Below are positions 47,173-58,000 of a stretch of 64,000 nt of DNA, in pieces. Within the stretch, counting starts at the first letter, position 1. Every line of letters begins with the position of its first letter. Under the pieces are notes generated by a model that saw nothing but the letters and a program-made list of their open reading frames with translations, was not told the DNA's origin and searched no databases. Made by a program: the position numbers and the translations under genes. This DNA comes from Kineosporia rhizophila. GTDB lineage: Bacteria > Actinomycetota > Actinomycetes > Actinomycetales > Kineosporiaceae. Location of the stretch: the NCBI RefSeq assembly GCF_021277265.1, contig NZ_JAJSOH010000006.1:124001-188000 (forward strand), read 5' to 3'.

Positions 47173-49090
47173 ATGTCGGGTACGTCGGTCGACCTCAGTC
47201 CCGCTGCAGCAGTAGTCAAGATCGCCGGCCAGGAGCCGGGGCGGATCGCCGTGGTCTACGAGGACCGCCCGGTCGGCTACGCCGAACTCGCCCGCTCGGT
47301 GCGCCGACTGGCCGGTGCCCTGGCCGACGGCGGGGTGGGCCGTGGGGACCGGGTGGCCTACCTGGGACTGAACAGCCTGGCCTTCGTGCAGACCTACCTG
47401 GCGGCGGCCTGGCTGGGGGCGGCCTTCGTACCCGTCAACTTCCGCCTGGCCGCAGGTGAGGTCGAGCGGGTGCTACGGGACTCCGGCGCAGTCGCGGCCG
47501 TTCTCGAGCCCGGGCACGCGACCGTCCTGGCCGAGACCGGCGTTCGGCTGGGCGCGGTCCTGGTGGTGGACGACGACCCGGCCGTTCCTCTGCAGACGTC
47601 GCTGCCGGACGGCTGGCAGGCTGTCTCCGAGCGTGCCGACCTCGATCCGGGCCCACCGGTCGCACGACGCGAGAACGACCTTGCCGTGCTGATGTTCACC
47701 TCCGGTACCACCGGCCGCCCGAAGGGTGTGCAGCTGACTCAGGGCAACATCTGGTGGAACGGGGTGAACGTCGACTCGGTCACCGACTGCCGTCGTGACG
47801 ACGTGAACCTGGCCGTGGCCCCGCTCTTCCACATCGGCGCCCTCAACTCCTTCACGTTGCGCAGTCTGAACCGCGGTGGCACCACGGTGATCCGCCGGGT
47901 CTTCGATCCCGCCCGCACCCTCCAGGACCTGGTCCACCACCGGGTCAACGCCCTGTTCGCGGTGCCGGCCATGTTCGCCGCGATCGCCCGGGTGCCCGGC
48001 TTCGCCGACGCTGACCTGTCGGCCCTGCGCACCCCGATCGTGGCCGGCGCCCCGGTGCCGCCGAAAGTGATCGCCGACTGGGCGGCGCGCGGCACCCTTC
48101 TGCAACAGGCCTGGGGACTGACCGAGACCGCGCCCTTCGCCACCTACCTGCCGGCCGCCCTGACCCTGGAGAAGATCGGCTCGGCGGGCTTCGCCATGCC
48201 GTTCACCGAGATCCGGGTGACCGACCCGGCCACCGGCGCCAGGGTCACCGAACCCGGCGCGCGCGGCCAGGTCTGCGTGCGCGGGGCCAACGTCACGCCC
48301 GGCTACTGGAACAACCCGGACGCCGACGCGGCGGCCTTCGACGCCGAGGGCTGGTTCCTCAGCGGAGACATCGGGCACCTGGACGAGGACGGCTGCCTGT
48401 TCATCGTCGACCGGCTCAAGGACATGCTGATCGTCGGCGGTGAGAACGTCTACCCGGCCGAGGTGGAGGCGGCCCTGACCACCTGCCCCGAGGTGGCCGA
48501 CGTGGCCGTGGTGGGCGCGCCCCACGAGGCCTGGGGTGAGGCTGCGGTTGCGGTGCTCACCCTGGAGCCAGGTGCTTCGCTGACGCTCGGGGAACTGCGC
48601 GATCACGGCGCGGAAAAGCTTGCCGCATACAAGCTTCCGGTGCGGATGGTGGTGGTCGAGAGCATCCCGCGCAATGCGGCCGGCAAGTTCGACAAGAACG
48701 CCGTCCGGGATCTGGTGCAGACCGAGCCCGGTGGAGCTGATGAAGGTGCTGCCGAGCCCGCGCGACCGGCCGCGAGCCCGTCGCCGAAGGTGGCTGCGGA
48801 TCCCGGACCCGGGCCGGCGGCCGCGACTGTGACCCGGGCCGAACTGTCCGCTCTGGTGCGCACCCTCACCGCAGAGGCCCTGGAGTGCCCCCCTTCCGAG
48901 GTCGAGAGCGACCGCACTTTCCTGGCCCTGGGTTTCGACTCGCTCATCGCCGTCGCCTTCCGTGACCGGCTCGCCGAGGCCGTCGGTCGTCCGTTGCCCG
49001 CCACCCTCGTCTTCGATCACCCCACCGCGGCTGACCTGGTCGACCACCTCGCCGATCCGGCCGGCGGTCCCACTGATCCCGGCGAGCCGC
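47173..49090 (+). other. PKS loading unit: AMP-forming acyl-CoA ligase domain and ACP
   Basis: The AMP-binding domain shows the P-loop FTSGTTGRPKG (near 47695), the WGLTETAPF motif, SGDIGHLDEDG and RLKDMLIVGGENVYP, and the C-terminal catalytic Lys505 (codon 48685) in NAAGKFDKN, so it looks functional. A Pro/Ala-rich linker leads to an ACP with Ser at 48940 in GFDSLIAVAF. It activates a free acid as acyl-AMP and loads it on the ACP. The acid is inferred from the neighbouring MIO lyase. Confidence 0.9.
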
Positions 49091-52000
49091 CCGCCCCGGC
49101 CGATCAGCCCGGTCTCAGCGACGACCCGATCGCCATTGTCGGCCTGGGCTGCCGATTCCCGGGTGGCGTGACTTCACCCGAGCAGCTGTGGAACCTGCTC
49201 ACCGAAGACGGCGACGCAGTCTCCGGCTTCCCCACCGACCGAGGCTGGGACCTGGACACCCTCTACGATCCGGACCGCACCCGTCCCCGCACGAGTTCCG
49301 TGCGTGAGGGCGGATTCCTGCATGATGCCGCCGACTTCGACGCCGCCTTCTTCGGTCTGTCCCCCCGTGAGGCGCTGGCCACCGACCCCCAGCACCGTCT
49401 GTTGCTGGAAACCTCCTGGGAGGCGTTGGAGAACGCCGGAATCGCCCCACAGTCGTTGCGCGGCAGCCGCACCGGTGTCTACGCCGGAGTGATGTACCAC
49501 GACTACGTCAATGCCGGCCGCCTTCCCGACGACGTGGCCGACCTGGCCAGCGTGGGCACGGCCGGAAGCGTGGCGTCCGGCCGCATCGCCTACACCCTCG
49601 GGCTGGAAGGGCCGGCCGTCACGGTGGACACGGCCTGTTCGTCCTCCCTGGTGGCCCTGCACTGGGCGGCGCGCGCTCTGGCGAGCGGGGAGTGCGACCT
49701 CGCCCTGGCCGGCGGGGCCACGGTGATGTCCACGCCCACCGCCTTCATCGACTTCAGCGCGCAGAACGGGCTTTCGCCCGACGGGCGGTGCCGTTCGTTC
49801 AGTGACGCGGCCGCCGGCGTCGGTTGGTCCGAGGGCGTGGGTGTGGTGGTGCTGGAAAAGCTTTCGGACGCTCGGCGCAACAATCATCAAGTGCTCGCCT
49901 TGGTGCGGGGATCGGCGGTGAACCAGGACGGCGCCTCCAACGGCCTCACCGCACCCAACGGGCCGTCCCAGCAGCGGGTCATCCGGGCGGCGCTGGAATC
50001 GGCTGGGCTGAGGGCCTCCCAGATCGACGTGGTGGAGGGACACGGAACCGGCACCCCGTTGGGCGATCCGGTCGAGGCTCAGGCGCTTCTGGCCACCTAC
50101 GGGCAGGACCGGGAGCGCCCGGTCTGGCTGGGCTCGGTCAAGTCGAACTTCGGTCACACCCAGGCCGCGGCCGGGGTGGCGGGCGTGCTGAAGATGGTGC
50201 TGGCCCTGCGCCACGGGACGATTCCGCGCACTCTGTACGCGGACGAGCCGTCGAGCCACGTGGACTGGGCGTCCGGTGCGGTGCGCCTTCTGACCGAGCC
50301 GGTGCCCTGGCCCAGCGCCGAGGACGGGGTCCGGCGGGCTGCGGTCTCGTCGTTCGGGATCAGTGGGACGAACGCGCATCTGGTGCTGGAAGAGGCCCCA
50401 AGCTCCCCGGTCGATGCGGCGCAGGGTGACGCGGCGACGGTGGGGCGTTCGGCCCCTCCTGGACGAGCGGCCAAGGTTGACGCTGCGTCGGCGGACGCCC
50501 GGCCGGCGGTGCCGCTGGTGATCACTGGCCACTCCGAGCAGGCGCTCCGGGCCCAGGCGGAGCGGCTGGCTGCCCACGTCCGCCTTCCCCACGTTCAGAA
50601 CCGGCTGCCCGAGCTGGCCTCAGCCCTGGCCCGGACCCGTTCGGTGCTGCGGCACCGGGCCGTGGTCATGGCCGGCGGCCAGGAAGAACTGCTGCTCGGT
50701 CTGGCCGCGGTGACGGCCGGCGCGGCGCCGGTGCAGGGCCGAGCGCGCGAAGGCGGCCTGGCCCTGGTGTTCACCGGCCAGGGGAGCCTGCATCGGGAGA
50801 TGAGCCGGACGCTGGCCCAGCGCTTCCCCCTCTTCGCCGAACACTTCGACCAGGTCCTCGCCCAAGTGGGCACCGAGCCGGGGGTGCTGGAGAACACCGA
50901 CCTGCTCGCCGAGACCGGAACCCAGCAGCGGGTGGTCTTCGCGGTGCAGGTGGCCTTGGTCGAGCTGCTGCGCTCATGGGGAATCCACCCCGACGTGGTG
51001 ATCGGGCATTCGGTGGGGGAACTGGCGGCCGCTTGGACGGCCGGGGTGCTGTCGCTGGACGACGCGGCCCGCCTGGTGATCGCCCGCGCCGACCTCATGC
51101 AGACGCTGCCGCGAGAGGGAGCGATGGTGTCGGTGCGGGCCACCGAGGAAGAGGTGCGCCAGACGCTGACGGGCTGGGAGCAGCAGGTATCGGTTGCGGC
51201 GGTCAACGGGCCCGAAGCAGTGGTTCTTTCCGGGCATGAGCAGGCCGTGCTCCAGGTGGCCGAAAGACTGGGAGGGGGCAAACGGCTGACCGTCTCGCAC
51301 GCCTTCCATTCCCAGCTGATGGATCCGGTGGTGGAACCACTGAAGCAGGTGGCCGCGACCCTGAGCTTCCACCCTCCCCGCATTCCGTTCGTGTCCACCG
51401 TCACCGGCGAGCCGATGGGGGAGGAGCTGTGCGCCCCCGACTATTGGGCGAGCCAGGTGCGAGCAACGGTGCGCTTCGCCGAGGCAGTGAGCCAACTGCC
51501 CAGCCTCGGGATCACCAACGTTCTGGAGGTAGGACCGGCTGCCGTCCTCACCCCTCTGGTCAACGCCACGCTGGGAGACGAGGTAAGCGCGTTACCGACC
51601 CTGCGTAGGGATCTGGCCGAGGACGTGGCCGTGCTTGAAGCGGCGGGCAAGCTGTTCGTCCGAGGGGTTGCGGTCGACTGGTCCGCCATAGTGCCGCTCG
51701 CCCAGCCGATCGCCCTACCGACGTACGCCTTCCAGCGCCAGCGGTACTGGCCCTCGTCTGAGCCGGCGGCGGTCTCGCTGGTCGAGTCTGTTCTCGCCCT
51801 GGCCGGCTCCGGGGCGGTGCTGACCAGCCGTCTCTCCCTGAGCCGACAGCCTTGGCTGGGGCAGCATCAGGTCGGCGGGGAAGCTGTCCTGCCCGCGGCG
51901 GCACTGGTCGCTCTCGCTCTGCGGGCCGGGCAGGAGGTCGGATGCACGATGCTGAAGGAATTCGTGGTCACGGCGCCGGTCGTGGTCACCGATCAGGAGC

Positions 52001-55000
52001 AGGAGCTCCAGATCACCGTCTCCGCGGAGAGCGCCGGCGAGCGCACTCTGCGGGTGCACGTGCGGGCCGACCGCGATCTGTCGTGGGTCGAACACGCCGG
52101 CGGACGAGTCGGCACGGCCGAGGCCAGCGCTCACAAAGCCACCCACGACGCCACCACGACGCCCCCGGACGAGGCATTGGCAATGGACGTCGGTGAGGTC
52201 TACCAGGGGTTCGAGTCGGGTGGACTGGAGCACGGGGAGATCTTCCAGGGCCTGCTGGGGGCCTGGCAGCACGGTACGGATGTGTACGCCGAGGTCGCCG
52301 GGCCCGAGGAAGCCTCCGACCCTGGCGTCGACATCCACCCGGCTCTGCTGGACGCGGCTCTGCATGCTGCCGACCTGATCGGCCAACCCCTTAGAGACGC
52401 AGCGGGTCCCGGCCGCACCCGTCTGCCCTTCGCCTGGTCGGGCGTGCGCCTGCACGCGAGCGGGGCCACCCGCCTCCGGGTACGCCTGAGCCCGAACGGC
52501 AGCGACACCGTCACCCTGGTCGCGACCGACCCGCACGGCGCGCCGGTGCTGACCGCCGATGCCGTCACCCTCCGCGAGCTGCCCAGCGGAAAAGCCACTA
52601 CTCAAGGACGATTGTTCCGCACCCAGTGGGAAGCGGTGCCTGCCGGACCGGCAGTCGCAGCATCGCTGGAGCTGCTCGACTGGCTCAGCGACCCAGCCGA
52701 AGTGGCGTACCCGAGCGCTGCCGACTGCTGCCTGGTCATGCCTACCGAAAGTGAGCGGGAGGCAGCTCCCGAAAGCAGCGTGGCCCGACTGCGCGGCCAA
52801 GACCTCGCGGCCCAGTGTCTTGCCGAGGCCGACCGGGCCCGGCGTTGGGTGCAGTGGTGGCTGGGGGCACCGCAGTCCGAAGGACGGCTGGTGGTCGTCA
52901 CCGAATCCCGGGGCGTCGCAGCCGCCGGAGTGCGGGGACTGCTGCGCTCCGCGCAGACCGAGCATCCCGATCGCTTCGTGATCCTGGAGACCGACGAGCC
53001 GCCCGCCGACGTGCAGAACCTCGTCGCCCGGGCGCTGCCCCTGCCGGAGCCGCAGCTTCGGTGGAATGGCAAGCGCTTCGAAGCGCCCCGGCTCACCCGC
53101 GTCGCACCTGAACGCTCCACCGGGGTCGAGTGGCCGGAAACCGTTCTGATCACCGGGGGGACCGGCGCACTGGGCAGCCTGACCGCCCGTCATCTGGCTG
53201 ATCGATACGGTGTGCGGCGTCTGATCCTGGCCAGCCGGCGCGGCCCAGAGGCCCGCGAAGCAGCCAAGCTTGCACTGGATCTGCGAGCGATGGGGGCCGA
53301 GGCCGAACTGGTGGCCGTCGACCTGTCCGACCGCGAGGCGGTCAGCGGTCTGCTTAACACGTACCGCCCCGGAGCAGTCATTCACACGGCCGGGGTCGTG
53401 CAGGACACTCTGCTGAGCCGGATGGAGACCGCCGATCTGGAGACGGTTTACCGGGCCAAGGTCGTCCCGGCCCTGCTGCTGGACGAGCTGACCCGAGACC
53501 TTCCGATCACGCAGTTCCTGGTCTTCTCCTCGATGGCCGGAGTCCTGGGCAACCTGGGCCAGGGCAACTACGCGGCCGCCAATGCCGCGCTGGACGCCCT
53601 CATGGCCCGCCGCCGGGCGGACGGCCTGCCTGGTCAGTCGCTGGCCTGGGGGCCGTGGAAGGACACCGGCCTGGCCGCCGGGCTGACCGAAGCAGAACTG
53701 GAACACCTTGCCGGACAGGGCATTCTGCCCATTCCGGCCGAGCAGGGGGTCGCCCTGCTGGACGACGCTCTCACGATCGACTCGGCCACCGTCGTCCCGG
53801 CCTACCTGAGTCCCAGTGCACTCCGGCGCCGCCCCCGCATCCCAGCTGTACTCCACCGAATCGCGCCGTCCAAGAACCGACCCGCAGACAAGCAGCCGCG
53901 GGAAAAGGAGTGCGACTGGGATCGGGTGCACGTCCTCAACCTGGTACGGACCGAGAGTGCGCGCATCCTGCGTCATCCCGATCCCGCCGCGGTGGACCCG
54001 GACACCGGGTTCCTCGACCTCGGGTTCGACTCACTGATGTCGGTGGAACTACGCAACCGCCTGGCCTCGGTCACCGGTCTGGAACTGCCCGCCACCGTCG
54101 TGTTCGACCAGCCCACCCCACAGCGGCTGGCGACCTTCGTGGCCGGCCGGCTGGCCGGGACCACCGACGAGCCGGAGATCCCCGCAGAGACGGCCGAGGT
54201 CGACGACCCGATCGCGATCGTAGGCCTGGGCTGCCGCTACCCGGGCGGCGTGACGTCGGCGGACGACCTCTGGCGGCTCTTGGCCGACGAGACCGACGCC
54301 GTCTCCGCCTTCCCCGACAACCGCGGCTGGGACCTGGCCGCGCTCTACGACCCGGACCCCCGCCGCGCCGGCACCAGCTACGTCCGGGAAGGTGGATTCC
54401 TGGCCTCGCCGGGCGACTTCGACGCCGGTTTCTTCGGCATCCCGCCCCGTGACGCCCTGACGATCGACCCCCAGCAACGGCTTCTGCTGGAGACCAGCTG
54501 GGAAGCGCTCGAGCACGCCGGAATCGATCCGGCCGAGCTACGCGGGAGCCGGACCGGAGTCTTCGCCGGCGTGATGTACCACGACTACGACCGGCTGCTG
54601 CCGGGAGAGGAGTTCGAAGGCCTGCGGGGCAACGGCAGTGCGGGAAGCATTGCCTCTGGACGTATCTCGTACACGCTCGGGCTGGAGGGCCCGGCGATCA
54701 CCGTGGACACGGCCTGTTCCTCCTCGCTGGTTGCCATGCACCTGGCCGCCCAGGCGCTGCGCTCGGGGGAGTGCTCCTTGGCCCTGGCGGGCGGGGCCAC
54801 CGTGATGGCCACGCCCGAGGCGTTCGTGGAGTTCTCCCGCCAGCGCGGCCTGGCTCCGGACGGCCGCTGCCGGGCCTTCTCCGACCAGGCCGCCGGGGTG
54901 GGCTGGTCCGAGGGGGTGGGTGTGGTCGTCCTGGAGAGGCTTTCGGACGCCCGCCGCAACGGGCGTCCGGTACTGGCCCTGGTGCGCGGGTCGGCAGTGA

Positions 55001-58000
55001 ACCAGGACGGCGCATCGAGCGGCCTCACCGCTCCCAACGGTCCGTCCCAGCAACGGGTGATCCGCCAGGCGCTCGCCTCGGCCGGGCTCAGGCCCGACGA
55101 GGTGGACGCGGTAGAGGGGCACGGCACCGGCACCCGCCTGGGCGACCCGATCGAGGCGGAGGCGCTCATCTCGGTGTTCGGCCGGGAGCGGGAGCGGCCG
55201 CTGCACCTGGGGTCGGTCAAGTCCAACCTCGGCCACACCCAGGCCGCGGCCGGGGTCGCCGGGGTGATCAAGATGGTCCAGGCGATGCGGCACCGGGTTC
55301 TGCCCCGCACCCTGCACCTGGATGCGCCCTCGTCCCAGGTGAACTGGAGCGCGGGCAAGGTGACTCCGCTGAGCGAGGCAGTGCCGTGGGAGAAGGACGA
55401 CGGCCCGCGCCGGGCCGGGGTTTCCTCGTTCGGGATCAGCGGTACCAACGCGCATCTGATCCTGGAGGAGGCACCCGCACCCGCGGTCGCCGGGAAGGCG
55501 AGCACCGACGTCCGTACCTTGCCCTTCGTTCTTTCGGCCCGTGACGAGACCGCCCTGCGTGGGCAGGCCCGCCGGTTGCTCGAGGCCATGGCGACGAACC
55601 CGCCGCCGGCCGTCGACGACGTTGCCTCGGCCCTGGTGCGCAGTCGCACGTCGTTCGAGCACCGGGCCGTCGTGATGGCCGCGGATCCGCAGGAGCTGAA
55701 GCAGGGTCTGGCGGCCGTCGCCGAGGGAGCGCCGGGAATCGTCCGGGGACGGGCCGCTTCCGGTGGCCTGGCCATGATCTTCTCAGGGCAGGGGAGCCAG
55801 CGTCCCGGAGCCGGTGCCGGCCTGGCTGAGCGATTCCCCTTCTTCGCCGAGCGGTTCGCCCATGTCCTTGATCTTCTGGGCGTCGACCGGACTGTTCTGG
55901 ACGACCCGGTGGCGCTGACCCGGACCGGCACCCAGCAGCGGGTGGTCTTCGCGACCCAGGTCTCGCTGGTGGAGTTGCTGGCTTCCTGGGGAGTGCGGCC
56001 GGACGTGGTGGCCGGGCACTCGGTCGGTGAGATCGCGGCGGCCTGGACGGCCGGTGTGCTGTCGCTGGAGGACGCCGTGCGGCTGGTCGGGGCCCGGGCC
56101 GATCTGATGCAGGCCCTGCCCGCGGGTGGGGCCATGGTCTCCCTCCGGCGGCCCGAGTCCGACGTGGTCGAGCACCTGGTGGCCGGGGTCTCGGTGGCGG
56201 CGGTGAACGGGCCGGCGGCAACGGTCGTCTCCGGGCCGACGCAGGCCGTCGAGCAGGTCGTCGCCCGGCTCACCGAGCGGTTCCCCGACCTCGGATCGCC
56301 GGACGGCCGGGGCATCCGGTGGCTGGACGTCTCGCACGCCTTCCACTCCGGCCTGATGGACCCGATGCTGCCCGAGTTCGAGCAGGTGGCGAGCGGGCTC
56401 ACCCACCGACCGCCGCAGCTCAGCTGGGTCTCCACCCTGGACGGATGGGAGATGGCCGCGGGCGGGTGCTCGGCCGCCTACTGGGTGCGGCAGGCCCGCG
56501 AGACCGTGCGCTTCGCCGACGCGATGACGGCGATGGCGGACACCGGGCTGAATGCGGTCCTGGAGGTGGGCCCCGGCCCGGCCGTGGCCGTGCACGCCGC
56601 TTCGGTGCTGGGCCCGGGGACGCCGGTGGTCGCCGCCCTGCGCGGTGACCGGCCCGAGGACATCGCCCTGATCGAGGCGGTCGCCACGCTGCACACCCGC
56701 GGGTCGGCGGTCGACTGGTCCCAGCTGGTGCCGCCGGGATCCCCGATCACCCTGCCCAGCTACGCGTTCCAGCACACTACCTACTGGCCGGCGGCCCCGG
56801 AGCGTTCGGCCGAGGGCCTGGTCGAGTCGTGCGTACAGGCGGCCGGCACGGGGACGCTGGTTCTCTCCGGCCGGATCTCGACGACGCGTCAGCGGTGGCT
56901 GGCCGAGCACCGCGTCGGTGGCGCGGCGGTCCTGCCCGCCGCCGTCCTGGTCGACCTGGCGCTGCGGGCCGGTCGTGAACTCGGGCTCGCGCAGCTGGGC
57001 GAACTGCTGGTCACCGAGCCGGTGACGGTCACCGCCGAGGACACCCACCTGCAGGTCGTGGTGGGCGAAACCGGTCCGGACGGAACCCGTCCGCTGAGCG
57101 TGCACACCCGCCCGGACGAGGAACCGGCCTGGACCGAGCACGCCCATGGCCGACTGGGCGACGTGGCCCGGCCCGACCTGCCCATGCCGGTTCCGGCCGA
57201 GTGCGAAGCAGAACCCGCGGAACGGGTTTACGACCTTCTGGAGGCGGCCGGGCTGAACTACGGACCGGCCTTCCGCGGGCTGCGGAACACGTGGCGGCAG
57301 GACGGTGAGGTGTACGCCGACATTGCGGTGGAGAGCACCGGGGAGGCCGTCGCACCCACTCTTCTCGACTCAGCCCTGCACGCAGTGGCCGCCGCCGACA
57401 ACGACGCGCCCATCGTCCCCAGGTTGCCTTTTGCCTGGAGAGGGGCGTGGATGGCCGATTCGCCGCTGCGCGAGATGCGGCTGCGGGTAACACCCCTGGG
57501 GCCGGACACGGTGGCCCTGCATGCCTGGGACGCGCAGGGCCGAACCGTTCTGGCGGTGGAATCGATCACGCTCCGGCCGGTCTCGCCCGAACGGGTACCG
57601 CGTGAAAATCTTTTCCGCTACGACTGGGTGGTGGTCCCGGCTGCTGAGAACCATTCTGCCCCGGTCGTCGTGGACTGGGACGCAGATCTGGACGCGACCG
57701 AACCGGAGGGCGCCACAACGGTGCTGCGGGTCCCGGCCGGTACCGATCCGGCCGAGCTGACCGGGCGGGCCCTCGCCTGGATGCGCTGGTGGCTGCGGTC
57801 GGAGCGCTCGGACGCCCGCCTGGTGTTCGTGGTTCCGGCCGACGACGTGGCCGCGGCCGGCCTGTGCGGCCTGGTGCAGGCGGCGCGGCAGGAGCAGGGC
57901 GAGCGTTTCGCGGTGGTCCAGGCCGACGATCCGGCCGGCCTCGACGTGCGCTCGCTGGTCGACGACGAACCGTGGCTGAAAGTATCGATCGACGGCCGGA

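Noticed and set aside
50755..50800. Altered GQGSLHREM motif as a sign of an inactive AT in the first extension module
   Set aside because: The first GQG glutamine, the GHSVG serine and the HAFH histidine are intact, so the change is not at a catalytic residue.
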